A stretch of 64,000 bases of DNA from Euleptes europaea (Eukaryota > Chordata > Lepidosauria > Squamata > Sphaerodactylidae), in contig NC_079328.1 of assembly GCF_029931775.1 (NCBI RefSeq), forward strand, positions 13,763,001-13,827,000, in the 5' to 3' direction. Shown piece after piece: positions 21,170-31,698 of this stretch (position 1 is the stretch's first letter; the number at the start of each line of letters is the position of its first letter). Under the pieces are notes generated by a model, which ran no database searches, was not told the DNA's origin, and worked only from the letters and a program-made list of their open reading frames with translations. The translations under genes were made by a program, and so were the position numbers.

Positions 21170-22059
21170 TTTCATTCATTTTGTTACTGGAAAGGCATCC
21201 AAGGGCCCGCTTGTCCACCTCCCTTTCCTGCCGAGGTCTTAACTATAAGCAGCCCATGACTACAAGAGAGCTCGCTCTGTGCTTTTTGCAACCTTGGATC
21301 CAAAGCTGTAGCCTTTCTGTGGTTGCTTTGCTTTGCTTGCTTGCTTTGAAAACAATGGCATCTCACCCAGTGCAGCTGGCTTCCTTCTGTGACATTCCAG
21401 CTGTTTTCCGGAAGCCCTCCCACACTCTTGGAAAAACAGATTGTCACTGTGCTGTTTCATTGATGAACATCAGCAGATTGAAACTGCAGAGGGTCTGGCC
21501 TTCACCTTGGTGCCGTTTTCTGGACTTCAGTGGTCACCCTCCCCTCCCCAGGGCATCCACCGCAGTGATTTGCCTTGCAGGGGAAAGCATACAGATATTC
21601 ACACGGTGCCTGTGGGGCACACAGCAGCTTTGGGGACAGGCAGCCGAAGTCTAGAAAACTGTGCTGGAAGGAAGGGTTAGCTCCCCATTTTTGCAGCCCC
21701 AATCAGAATTAAACGCCCCCCCCCCCATTCACAAGGAAATCCGTTCACAGATGTCTGAGTGTCTTCTCTGATTTAGCCTTGAAAAGCATGCGTTTGCAAG
21801 TAAAAACATTTTAAAAATTTCAGCTCACGCATACGTGCGCCACCCTTTCCTTGTCTCGATTTTTTTCTTTGTGGTTTCACCATTTGTTCTTTATTTTTAA
21901 AATTACCTCCTGTCACACCATTTAATGGTTCCGCTAGTAGAAATGCAAACAAATTTTAAAATTCTGCACCTGCAAACAAATCCCCTCAAAATTTACAAAC
22001 AGATGCTTCCCTCCCTAATGTAATCTGAATTAACCTTGAATTAACATGTCCCTGTCTTA
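21170..22059. other. No gene seen
   Basis: About 0.9 kb with no recognised element. A C-run lies near 21716. Open frames here are not supported by any family resemblance. Confidence 0.4.
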
Positions 22060-22290
22060 TTTATTTCTTTATTATTTATTTCATTAATGCCCTACCTTTC
22101 TCCCTAATACAGACCCAAAGTAGCTTACCTTGGCTTGCAGTGTAAGTGGATTAAAGTGTTCTCCATTTTATTCTCACACCAATCCTGCAAGGTAGTTGAA
22201 GTTGAGAGGGTGGGAGGTCCCAGGTCATCCAGCAAGTTTCATGGCAGAGTAGTGATTCGATTGTGGGTTTCCTGGGCTTGGTTTTTGCAA
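22060..22290 (-). repeat. SINE-L (tRNA-headed SINE, LINE-like tail)
   Basis: The reverse complement ends in an AT-rich tail with taaataaata-type sequence. The body holds ctaccttgcaggattggtgt and the tctgccatgaaact segment. It matches the family at 41595, 48975 and 49573. Confidence 0.6.
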
Positions 22291-22499
22291 TCCCGGATGT
22301 TAAGGTTATTTCCTGTTTTCATATACTACCTTTCTGCCAAGGTACTCAGGAAAGTTCACAATCTATAAAAAAACCAAAGCAATAAAACCCTAGCAATTTC
22401 TTAGGTGATCTGGGAACCAACTTCAGCCCCCTAACTGATGGCGTGAAGTCCCTCGCCTGGGCTTTTCTGCCTTCTGCTTAAGAGTAAACAGGACTTTAA

Positions 22500-22783
22500 G
22501 GCCTTTTATGCAGGGACATTAACCTGCGGTCACTCCAGCCGACTGCTTCGGGGCTTCCTTTTGACTATGCATGCCTTTTCCGACTGTCAGAGGTCGCCTC
22601 GCTCTCCCCGCATGTTCTACCCACATTTTCCAGATTCTGGCTAAAACAGCATTCGGAAAACATGGGCAAAACCCGCTGGGAGAGCTAGGTGACCTCCGAC
22701 AGTCAGAAAACGCATGCATAATCAAAATGAATCCCCAAAGCAGTTGGTGGGGGTGACTGTGAGGAAATGACCCTGCATAAAAG
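22500..22783. mobile_element. Foldback MITE, copy 1
   Basis: The ends ggccttttatgcaggg and ccctgcataaaag are inverted repeats. The interior is largely self-complementary (cgactgtcagaggtcgcctc against gaggtgacctccgacagtcag-type sequence), so the whole element folds into one long hairpin. Two further copies are at 57747 and 62761. Confidence 0.75.
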
Positions 22784-22800
22784 TTACCCTAGGAAGAGCT

Positions 22801-23024
22801 GCCCTGACCTGGATGGCCCAGGCTAGCCTGATTTCGTCAGGTCTCAGAAGCTAAGCAGGGTCAGCCCTGGTTAGTATTTGGATGGGAGACCACCAAGGAA
22901 GTCCAGGGTTGCTTTGCAGAGGGAGGCACTGGCAAACCACCTCTGTTAGGCTCTTGCCATGAAAACCCCAAAAAGGGGTCGCCATAAGTCGGCTGCAACT
23001 TGAAGGAACTTTACACACACACAC
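22801..23024 (+). repeat. SINE-5S: 5S-rRNA-derived head with a BovB tail, full length
   Basis: The head ctcagaagctaagcagggtc, then tggttagtatttggatggga and gaccacc reproduces the 5S rRNA internal promoter region. The middle ggcactggcaaaccacctct and the tail gggtcgccataagtcggc with a CA run match the Sauria/BovB type. A perfect 10-bp target duplication aggaagagct lies at 22791-22800 and 23025-23034. Confidence 0.9.
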
Positions 23025-23307
23025 AGGAAGAGCTGGGCATGGCCTACCAGCTGGACTCCCTCATGTCATTAGTGGCTCCTGCAAGAATGGATGGCTTCTC
23101 AGCTAGGAAGGGACCATACTGGAAGACATTTAAAATGGCAGGGCAACCAGAAAGTGGCAAGGCATTACCAACCACATCACTAATCCAACTGTTTCTACTA
23201 GATGCACGAAAACTACTCAGCAATCCATACAGGACAGACTAGCAGTGCAATTCTGTTATAGCCAAAATTTTGCCACAAATGTTAATGTGATGCTGATGTC
23301 CGAGGTC

Positions 23308-23517
23308 TAGGGTTGCCAGGTCCCTCTTCGCAACCGGCAGGATATTTTTGGGGCGGAGCCTGAAGAGAACGGGGTTTGGGGAGGGGAGGGACTTCAATGC
23401 CATAGAGTCCAATGGCCAAAGCGGCCATTTTTCTCCAGGTGATCTGATCTCTATCTGCTGGAGATCAGTTGAATTAGCAGGAGATCTCCTGCTACTACCT
23501 GGCAGTTGGCAACCCTA
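23308..23517 (+). mobile_element. M1 hAT miniature element, complete
   Basis: TAGGGTTGCCA to TTGGCAACCCTA. Perfect 8-bp target duplication ccgaggtc at 23300-23307 and 23518-23525, so this is among the younger copies. Confidence 0.95.
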
Positions 23518-23914
23518 CCGAGGTCCTATATCTGTTCTGGTTTACGTCCAGAGAGTTGCCAGCGCCACGGATCTCTCTAGTGGAGAGGTACTTGCCTTGA
23601 TCGATCAATTGTTTAGAACAAAGAGCTTGCACCTAACAGTCGTCTTGCGGTAATTTGAGGGCCCCTTTGGACAAACCTAAGATTTCTTAAGTCTCTAAAA
23701 GAAGGCCCCTACCTGACTAATGGTAAAAATACAGTTGGCTTGTATATGATCCATCTTCTGGCTGATCTCTGGCAGTTAGTCTGGGAAACACAATAGCTTA
23801 AGATGTTGTTTTGGGTAAGGCTAGTTTTTGCCATGGGACATATAATGCCCTTATTAATGCAGGCCGCACTGCTTATCTCTCTCACTGAGGATTGCAGTCA
23901 GGCATCTGTGAAGA

Positions 23915-24134
23915 CATTAGGTTTTTAAGCAGAGGCTAGATGGCCATCTGTCAGCAATGCTGATTCTATGACCTTAGGCAGATCATGAGAGGGAGGGCAT
24001 CTTGGCCATCTTCTGGGCATGGAGTAGGGGTCACTGGGGGTGTGTGGGGGAGAGGTAGTTGTGAATGTCCTGTATTGTGCAGGGGGTTGGACTAGATGAC
24101 CCTGGTGGTCACTTCCAACTCTGTGATTCTAAGA
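23915..24134 (+). mobile_element. CR1-A LINE 3' end
   Basis: Contains tttttaagcagaggctagat, gggcatcttggccatcttct and ggttggactagatgaccctg, and ends ccaactctgtgattcta. This is the classic CR1 tail. Confidence 0.85.
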
Positions 24135-24136
24135 AG

Positions 24137-24804
24137 GTGGGCTGAACAGCAGGAGTTCCAATAGATGCACACTTCTTTATCTCCCCTGTACCATTTACAG
24201 TTTCAGTCTCTCTTCTGAGAAGGCCTTTCCCCATTACTCTGTCTCAAAAATACTGTGAATAGCATTGCGTTTGTGAGATTGTTGAGTTTACAGATTGAGG
24301 CGGTGCCTATAGGTACGTATGCATTGAAGACACTTCCCTCTGCCTGGCGCTGGCCCCAGTTATTTCGGAGTGGGATTCTTGAGGGAGAAGAGCTGGAGCA
24401 TTCCCTCTCATACGCAACCTCCTGGCTGTCTCCTAAAGTATTTTTGGCTCCTGTAGCTGAAGAGAGAGACCAAAAACGTGATCCCAAAATATACTGAGGG
24501 AATTTTACGAGGTTGTCAGATCTGGGCTGATTTGGTTGGCAGGTGATATTACTGTATTCTATAAATACATCAGATGAGTTGGGAAGAGCAGAACAAGGGG
24601 AATTTATGGTAGGATAAAGAAGAGCACAAAGATAAGGAATATCTATACACTGTCCGTTAATAAATTGAAGGGTGAAATCAAAACACCAGAAGAGAACATT
24701 CTGTAATAACTCCTTTTGAGTAGGACGATTATGGCACCAAAGGGCATCAACATAGTGTTCAAGAACCACTTCTTTTCTCATGTCACCTGTTGCCTGATTT
24801 TCTA
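24137..24804 (-). other. Unassigned segment with a long minus-strand open frame
   Basis: Between two CR1 tails lies about 670 bp that reads open on the minus strand for most of its length. The translation has several potential N-glycosylation sites and cysteines (YSNITCQPNQPRSDNLVKFP) but no domain that I recognise. It could be a fragment of a decayed retroelement gene, possibly of envelope type, or a chance frame. I regard it as a fossil of unknown origin and assign no function. Confidence 0.3.
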
Positions 24805-25195
24805 TCAAAGACTCATAGAGTTGGAAGGGACCTCCAGGGTCCAACCCCCTGCAAAATGCAGGAAATTCACAACTACCTCCCCCCACACTCCCAGTGACCC
24901 CAACTCCATGCCCAGAAGATGGCCAAGATGCCCTCCCTGTCATCATCTGCCCAAGGTAATAGAATCAGCATTGCTGACAGATGGCCATCTAGCCTCTGCT
25001 TAAAAACCTCCAGGGAAGGAGAGCCCACCACCTCCCGAGAAAGCCTGTTCCACTGAGGAACCGCTCTAACTGTTAGAAAATTCTTCCTAATGTCTAGATG
25101 GAAACTCTTTTGATTTAATTTGAACCCGTTGGTTCTGGTCCAACCTTCTCCCTCACTCTGAATATATATGTTGCTTACAAACTGAGAAAGACACC
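24805..25195 (-). mobile_element. CR1-A LINE 3' end
   Basis: A reversed copy starting catagagttggaagggacct on the plus strand. It extends further 5' than the others, through gttccactgaggaaccgctc to gatttaatttgaacccgttg. Confidence 0.85.
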
Positions 25196-25261
25196 TTCCT
25201 CTGTGTGTGTTTGCAAACCCTGTGTGTGTTTGTATTCCTAACTGAATGAGAGATGGTTCTC

Positions 25262-25517
25262 CAAGAAGAAAAATTGGTGGTGGTGGAAACTGCCATCCAG
25301 TCACAGCGGACTTATGGCAACCCGTAGGGTTTTCAAGGCAAAAGAGACATTTGGAGGTGGTTTGCCATTGCCTGCCTCTGTGTGGGCTGGGTTCTGAGAG
25401 AACTGAGACTGGCCCCAGGTCACCCAGCGGGCTTCATGCGGAGGAGTGGGGAATTGATTCTGGTTCTCCAGATTGGAGTCCGCTGCTCTTAACCACTACA
25501 CCACACTGGCTCTCAAA
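25262..25517 (-). repeat. SINE-S (Sauria-like SINE), near full length
   Basis: The reverse complement starts gccagtgtggtgtagtgg, has ccactcctccgcatgaagcc, gaggcaggcaatggcaaacc and a BovB-type end (gttgccataagtccgctgtg), with a CCACC tail. Confidence 0.85.
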
Positions 25518-26070
25518 GAAAAATTAGCCTGGAGGGGGAAAATGTATGTTTTTGTCAGCAGGGGGAAAAATAGTTCCTTTCTTGTAACTTGTTCTTGGTT
25601 TTCGGAGCATTTCAACATATGGAAATAATCATAAATAACACTTAGCAGAGCTCATGCCAGTGCAGAGGTGGGCGGCTATAGCAGTTTTAGCTGCCTGTAC
25701 TGAGTAGGAGTGAATGCATTTCAGAACTGCTGCTGGAGGAAATGCTTCCTCAGCCTGGCATTTGGAACCACAGTTGTTGACGCCATATAACCCACGGGCC
25801 CTGCGGCAGAATGGCCAGCTGCTTTGGGTGCCGGTATTTTGTGGAGTATTATGGGGAACGGGAAGCAGTCGGTGATGGTAGTGGGAATCAGGAGGGGACT
25901 GGTAGTAAATGAAGGTCATAGCTTGGGGAGGAGTGAGATGGGACATCTGCAAACTGCCAAGGAGCCCCAGAGCTTGATGGAGATTGCAGGGTGCGATATT
26001 TGGCTTGTGGGGACAGAAGCCTGGCATCCTGCTAAGGGAAGAGAAGAACTGGGGACGTATCAGATGGAGG
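25518..26070. other. No gene seen
   Basis: About 550 bp with no recognised repeat or exon. Confidence 0.4.
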
Positions 26071-26263
26071 TAGGGTTGCCAATCTCCAGGTACTAGCTGG
26101 AGATCTCCTGCTATTACAACTGATCTCCAGCCGATAGAGATCAGTTCACCTGGAGAAAATGGCCGCTTTAGCAATTGGACTCTATGGCATTGAAGTCCCT
26201 GCCCTCCTCAGGCTCCACTCCAAAAACCGCCCGCCAGTGGTGAAGAGGGACCTACCCACCCTA
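26071..26263 (-). mobile_element. M1 hAT miniature element, complete
   Basis: A reversed copy. The target duplication is gatggagg (26063-26070) and ggtggagg (26264-26271), 7 of 8. Confidence 0.9.
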
Positions 26264-26333
26264 GGTGGAGGGATACGATAACACTTTTGGGGAAGACGTG
26301 GGGGGATGACTTTTACAGACATCAACGAGTAAT

Positions 26334-26485
26334 AGTAAGGTTGTCAACCTCCAGGTGGTAGCTGGAAATTTCCTGCTATTACAACTGATCTCTAGCCGAT
26401 AGAGATCAGTTCCCCTGGAGAAAATGGCCGCTTTGGCAATTGGACTCTATGGCATTGAAGTCCCTCCCCTCCCCCAAACCCGACA
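26334..26485 (-). mobile_element. M1 element, cut, joined to a SINE tail
   Basis: A reversed copy from taaggttgtcaacctcc to ccccaaacccgac. It is then joined to a Sauria-type SINE tail fragment (cagggtcaccataagtcagc, 26486-26530) with a CCACC end. Confidence 0.8.
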
Positions 26486-27178
26486 GGGTCACCATAAGTC
26501 AGCTGTGACTTGATGGCATTTTCCACCACCAAATTCTTAAAGCATAAGCCAAACATTTCAGAGGGGAGTTAGATGTGCTTGTGCCAAAATATACTGGCTG
26601 CTCTTGCCTTGGTCTAAGCTTGCAGAAACCCGAGACTCTTTACAATGAATACCACATCCACAGGGTTTCAGGCCTTTGTGTTTTAATTTTGTTTTGGGAA
26701 GCATTTCCATCCTTGCAGCAAGCGCTGGCTTCCAGACATGTGGTTTTGTTTAGTAACTACAAAGCTGTAAGATTTTCCTTACCAAAGAAACTGATCTTTT
26801 GCTGAGACCTTAACTCATTGTGGAGAAGCAAGATGAAGGAAACAGTCAAAGTTTATAGGCACACATGCATACAATCTGGTGTATGCAACCACCCCCTTCG
26901 AATTACCCTTTCATTGTTCCCTTTAATCTGTAATAAAGGGCCAGTAACCTGGGGGAGGATCAAAATTTTGTTTGGTTCTAGGGTTGCCAGGTCCCTCTTC
27001 ACCACTGGTGGAAGATTTTGAGGCAGAGCCTGAGGAAGGTGGGGTTTGGGGAGGGGAGGGACATCAATGCCATAGAGTCCAATTGCCAAAGCGGCCATTT
27101 CTTCCAGGTGAACTGATCTCTATCGGCTGGAGATCAGCTGTAATAGAAGGAGATCTCCAGCTAGTACCTGGAGGTTGG

Positions 27179-27585
27179 GGAGAAAAAAGGCACCTCTGTA
27201 CTAATACCACGAGGTTAGGAAAACAGTACAGGATAATATATATACACAAAGTGCAAATTTTATGAACTACTGAGATGAAACAAGGACCATATACATAACA
27301 CATACAAAGCACAAATATATATAATATATACAACCGCATAAAGCAGAAATGATTCCAAAGGTCTCAACAGAGTACCAGGTAAGTATTAGTATTGTAATCT
27401 TTGTGTATAAAGTCCATATAAAGCCACAATCATCAATGGATACGGCCGTTTCAGATCCACAGCAGTGGAAATCTTTCTTCAGTCCTTCAAGAAAGTGCTT
27501 TTATACATTCATAATTCCTTCCCATGCAGGGTAAGTACAATTTGTTTCAATCAGACGTCAGCAAAGTACATCACATAGTGCAGCA
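27179..27585 (-). mobile_element. Penelope-like element end (PLE-C) with a 28-bp target duplication
   Basis: A 407-bp non-coding PLE piece. The 28 bases at 27151-27178 (agatctccagctagtacctg and on) are repeated exactly at 27586-27613, so the boundaries are certain. Its end (aggcacctctgtactaatac) matches PLE-G and PLE-H in reverse. Confidence 0.85.
27437..27487 (-). ncRNA. Hammerhead ribozyme-like motif in PLE-C
   Basis: Minus strand: AAGGA, CTGAAGA, one extra A, helix II AGAT-TT-CCAC / GTGG-ATCT with loop TGCT, GAAA, palindromic helix III ACGGCCGT, A at the cleavage position, then TCCAT. GGA pairs with TCC in helix I. Helix III has no loop of its own, as expected for hammerheads that work as dimers. 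Confidence 0.7.
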
Positions 27586-27716
27586 AGATCTCCAGCTAGT
27601 ACCTGGAGGTTGGCAACCCTATTTGGTCCTGATCAAGTCTAATTAAGGTCTGATTTAAATGGGAGGCTGACAGGCAATCTGAACTTACGTGAGCCAGCAT
27701 GGTGTAGTAGTTAGAG

Positions 27717-28065
27717 CAGGGGTCTCCAATGTGGTGTCCAGGAACACCCTGGCACCCACCAAGTGTTTTTTTAGAAAGTGGGCAGGGCCAGATGGGTCTT
27801 TTGCCCAGTAGGACTTCTGATTGGCCATTGGAGATCTTATTGACTGTGCAGATTTTCAAGAAATTGCTCCAAGCAGCCATTGCCACCACAGCACAAGTCA
27901 CTGCATGTGCGAAGACAAGTTGTGTGTATACCAGAAAATATTTTTAAATGATGTTCATTTTTAAAGGCATCCTGTCAAACAGAGCTTCTGCCTGAAATGT
28001 TGAAAAGTTACTATTATAGTTATGCATGACCTGACTCCCTGATATTTTGTGGTTGGCTTTGCTTC
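27717..28065 (+). mobile_element. M3 hAT element, right end not seen
   Basis: Left TIR CAGGGGTCTCCAATGTGG, then gcacccaccaagtgttttt and gggcagggccagatggg. It follows a SINE-C head fragment (27690-27716). The later part catcctgtcaaacagagctt matches the reverse of internal sequence in the 30358 copy. Confidence 0.65.
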
Positions 28066-28074
28066 TTATGGCAG

Positions 28075-28170
28075 TAGGGTTGCCAAGTGCCAGGTGGTTG
28101 TAGGCAAACCCCCGCCAATTCACCTGGCTGCCTGCCGACCAGCTGAGGGTTGGCAGGCAACGCGTGCCAT
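28075..28170 (+). mobile_element. M1-related element, short variant
   Basis: Starts TAGGGTTGCCA but the interior (caggtggttgtaggcaaacc, then gagggttggcaggca) differs from other M1 copies. It may be a different hAT family with a shared TIR. It is cut by the CR1 that follows. Confidence 0.5.
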
Positions 28171-28459
28171 CTAGACATTAGGAAGAATTTTTTAACAGAG
28201 CGGTTCCTCAGTGGAACAGGCTTCCTTGGGCGGTGGTGAGCTCTCCTTCCCTGGAGGCTTTTAAGCAGAGGCTAGATGGCAATCTGTCAGCAATGCTGAT
28301 TCTATGACCTTAGGCAGCTCATGAGAGGGAGGGCATCTTGGCCATCCTCTGGGCATGGAGTCACTGGGGGAGTATGGGGGAGGTAGTTGTGAATTTCCTG
28401 TGTTGTGCGGAGGTTGGACTAGATGACCCTGGTGGACCCTTCCAACTCTATGATTCTAT
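28171..28459 (+). mobile_element. CR1-A LINE 3' end
   Basis: From tagacattaggaagaattt to cttccaactctatgattcta. 5' truncated. Confidence 0.9.
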
Positions 28460-29058
28460 GGCTCAGTTCAGCCTTGGCATCCTCTCAACCTGGCAACCGT
28501 CCAAGAGGCTGATTGGCAACTCTGTTCTGTTTGCAAGGCCCTTGGAGCACACAGAGATGGAGATGTTTGGGGGAGGGGGAGAAGCCCTCTTCTGGATGCC
28601 TCCTTGAGGTATTTGTTCCTCTGCCTCAACGGAAGCACAGTGTGCTGCAAAGGCCAGCAGCAGCATTTCCCTGATTCAGCAGAATCTTTTCCAGCCACCC
28701 CTCCCCACCACACACACACACACATACACTCGCTCACTGAATACCTTTGAAAGCAAACCCAGTGTTCTGAGCAGTAAACATCTGGTTGCACAACATGGGC
28801 TCTGGAACGGTCTGTGAATGCCAGCCCAGCCTGCTGGCTTTAACGGAAGGAAGATCAGGACGTGCCTGCAAAATAATCACTGGTGGGAAAGAGAAGGGGT
28901 GTGTGGAATATCACTGTGAATGAACAGCAGAAAGAAGGAAGGAGGAGGGATAACGGAGAGAGACAAGCGCTTAGTGTGAAATGCAGTCCCTAAGGTCCGT
29001 ATGGCAGGTGTGAGAAACTGGAAATCACAGGGCCATATCTGGCCTCCCGGGGGCAGTC
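28460..29058. other. No gene seen
   Basis: About 600 bp without a recognised element apart from a CA run near 28710. Confidence 0.4.
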
Positions 29059-29082
29059 TAGGGTTGCCAACCTCCAGGTGGT
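29059..29082 (-). mobile_element. M1 end fragment next to PLE-B
   Basis: TAGGGTTGCCAACCTCCAGG only; the PLE starts directly after it. The remainder of this M1 copy is not found on the far side. Confidence 0.7.
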
Positions 29083-29375
29083 GAGAGAAATATGCACTAG
29101 TACTAGCAAAGTCTGGCTGAGGAAACAATAGTACAAGGCTCAAACAATCAATTTGCAAAAACATGTATTGGACAATTACAACAGTGAAAGTGCAAAGAGT
29201 GTTGAAAATGAAAACTTATAAACTAAGCTAACAATTATAGTCTTAAAAGTTGATAGGTTCAAGTCAATAAATATGTTCAATTCAGTAGATATATTTCAAT
29301 ATGAAGTCAGAAAGACTCTATAAAAGTTCATGACTAGTATATCTTTCGCTTGCATGGAGGGAACGAAAGTCGGGA

Positions 29376-29445
29376 GGAGACGCGGAACGCTGTCCGGATG
29401 TCTTGCGTTTTCGCCGCCCCCACGGGCGGCTTCTTCAGCTCTCCG
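29376..29445 (-). ncRNA. Hammerhead ribozyme-like motif in PLE-B
   Basis: Minus strand: CTGAAGA, one extra A, a seven-pair helix II (GCCGCCC / GGGCGGC), GAAA, helix III AACGC / GCGTT (counting the last A of GAAA), C at the cleavage position. Helix I (GGAGAG against CGCGTCTCC) pairs only with a bulge. Helices II and III are the best in the window. Confidence 0.7.
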
Positions 29446-29763
29446 TTCAAACCAAAAACAATACTTCTGCAAATAAAATAAATATACTACAAACCTATCT
29501 GGACGTCTACTCTGTTGGTTCCAAATTATACAATTATACAAAATGCCATAAAACAACATAGATACAACGTACATACCTTCAATGTTCATTCAGCAAGGTG
29601 TTGCATGCAGGATTCTTACACAGACCTTCCTTGCTCCCAACAGGGTTGCTCAGTGAAAGTGCATGTCAGCAAAAGCACAGGTGTTACTGTTTTAAGAGCT
29701 CAACTGAAGGGAACACGTTATAATCACAGCTGGAGGAATTGATTTTAAACACAGATATATAAT

Positions 29764-30357
29764 TTAAAGGAAACAAGAAAAATCTAATTCATTGTTCAGA
29801 CCATAAGGGTGATAAGATTTAAATAAATAAATAAAGGGGAGTTCTTGCCTAAGTAAGATCTTTTGAACATTATCAGCATCAAAAGAATTGCCCTTGTAAA
29901 CCCAAATGGCAAAAAACCTGATGTCATTTTCATCATGTTTCTGGTTGACAAAATGATGAGTAAGAGGGGCCTCAAAATTCCGTAGTCTGATTCTGGATTT
30001 ATGCTCACCTATTCTCACTTTTAGGGGGCGACAGGTGCTGCCCACGTACAATTTACCACATTTGCATGTGACGCTGTAAACGCATCTGCTCGTGGAGCAG
30101 TTGGAAAAGTGGTTAAGTTTAAACCTGAATTCAGAGCTAGTAGAGCTGAACTCTTTAAGGGGTAGGCTGAGCGGGCAGAAAGAGCAGGAACCACAAGGGA
30201 AGTGGCCAACGACAGAGGGGGTGGCTTGCCGTGGCAGAATGTCAGAATGGATCAACTTGTCCCTGAGTGAAGTATTCCTCCTTAGGCCGAAAGTGGGGGG
30301 AGTGGCACAGCCAGGAATGATGGACAATATGTGCCAATGGTTTCTGCCAATATTTGG
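29764..30357 (-). pseudogene. PLE fragment: linker and GIY-YIG endonuclease
   Basis: The translation contains IPGCATPPTFGLRRN, a cysteine-rich linker (CGSCSFCPLS) and the endonuclease signature CVYSVTCKCGKLYVGSTCRP followed by KVRIGEHKSRIR. It ends GLNNELDFSCFL. The GIY-YIG core appears as VYSVTC and YVGST. In Penelope elements this domain nicks the target for insertion. The N-terminal reverse transcriptase is missing, so this is a truncated relic. It is closely similar in plan to PLE-A but from a different subfamily. Confidence 0.85.
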
Positions 30358-30822
30358 GGGGCATCTTTGGAATTCTGACCAAGGGCAGTGGGCACAATCA
30401 CAAAAATGGGTGCCGCAGGAGGAAGACAAAATGTCAAGGATCAATAGGGTTGCCAACCTCCAGGTACTAGCTGGAGATCTCCTGCTATTACTACTGATTT
30501 CCAGCCGATAGAGATCAGTTCACCTGGAGCAAACGGCTGCTTTGGCAATTGGACTCTATGGCATTGAAGTCCCTCCACTCCTCAAACCCCGCCCTCCTCA
30601 GGATCCGCCCCAAAAATCTCCCGCCGGTGGCAAAGAGGGACCTGCCAACCCTGGGGATCAAGGTTATATACGAGTCTAATAGTAACTGTTCAACATTTCA
30701 AGCAGAAGCTCTGTTTCCTTTTAATCTGCTCAGCCAATCAGAAGCCCTGCTGGGGAAAAAACCCCACCTAGCCCCACCCACTTTCTAAAAGCACTTGGTG
30801 GGTACCCGGAATGGTGTATTTC
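30358..30822 (+). mobile_element. M3 hAT element split by an M1 element
   Basis: The left part tttggaattctgaccaaggg and the right part (agcagaagctctgtttcctt, then cacttggtgggtacc) match the full M3 copy at 60547. The left TIR is replaced by the PLE-B junction. Confidence 0.7.
30445..30653 (-). mobile_element. M1 element nested in M3
   Basis: A reversed complete copy. The target duplication is aggatcaa (30437-30444) and gggatcaa (30654-30661), 7 of 8, both within M3 sequence. Confidence 0.9.
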
Positions 30823-30846
30823 TGCAGGAGCTGGCTGACATGACAC

Positions 30847-31063
30847 TAGGGTTGCCAACTCCAGGCTGGGAAATTTCTGGAGATTTAGGGGTGGAGTGTG
30901 GGGAGTGCAGAGTTCGGAAAGGGGGGGACCTCAGCAGGATATTCTGCCATACAGTCCACCCTCCGAAGCAGCCATTTTCTCCAGGGGAATTGATCCCTGT
31001 CCCCTGGAGATCAGTTATAATTATAGGACATCTCCAGGCCCCACCTACAGGTTGGAAACCCTA
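30847..31063 (+). mobile_element. M1 element, divergent subfamily
   Basis: TAGGGTTGCCAACTCCAGGC to GGTTGGAAACCCTA. The flanks catgacac and catggcgc match at 6 of 8. Confidence 0.8.
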
Positions 31064-31071
31064 CATGGCGC

Positions 31072-31698
31072 CCCTTCTGCAATCATTTCTTAGGACTAAC
31101 TAAAATGTCACACAGTAGGAGCCGGGCCAACCGCAACATCTCACATGCCAAAGATTAGTGTATAGACTCGTATTTGTTTCTTTATTTTCTATGCACTGAC
31201 TATTTTCTTTCTTTCTTTTAATAATAAATATTTCTTTGTTGAAACATGCGTTGCCCTGGCATGCAAGAGTCTACATTCATGCCCTGATTTGTGAGCGCTG
31301 GTTGTATCCTCGGAACAAGAGCTTCATTCTCAGCGTGTCAGAGGGGGCTCTGTCTGAAACGGAAAGGCCATTGTGTGGTCTGTAAACTCAGTTGCCTGGG
31401 TGCAGAGGAAACCGGGGTGGGGGGCTGTTTTGTACAGCTCATGAGAGAGCAGTTTGATAACCTACTTTCGGGGGGGGGTAGCTAGTAAGAGACCCCTCTG
31501 AGAGGAATATGAATTAACATAAACAATCCAGTGAGTCAGAGATCAAAGCAGGAAGAATCTGTCTTTGACAGCCTGGGATTTGGGAAATCCGCCCAGTGCT
31601 GGCTTTGATGTCAAAATTCATGGCTATTTCTGCTATTTTCAAAATGGCCACAAATTCCATTCTGAAACGAAAGAATGTACAGATGAAATGAGATGTAT
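31072..31698. other. No gene seen
   Basis: About 630 bp, AT-rich near 31200, with a G-run at 31470. Nothing recognised. Confidence 0.4.

Larger units (their letters stand above)
26979..27621 (+). mobile_element. M1 element split by PLE-C
   Basis: Outer target duplication tttggttc (26971-26978) and tttggtcc (27622-27629), 7 of 8. The element is whole apart from the PLE inserted about eight bases from its right end. Confidence 0.9.
29083..30357 (-). mobile_element. Penelope-like element (PLE-B), 5' truncated
   Basis: Reverse orientation. Coding part at 29764-30357, non-coding end with a hammerhead-like motif at 29376-29445, and a terminal segment (atgcactagtactagcaaag) that resembles PLE-E. 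It abuts M3 sequence at its truncated end. The endonuclease reading is long and open but the reverse transcriptase is absent, so the copy is dead. Confidence 0.85.

Noticed and set aside
22801-22915. A 5S rRNA gene
   Set aside because: Only the internal promoter region resembles 5S; a BovB tail and target duplication show that it is a SINE.
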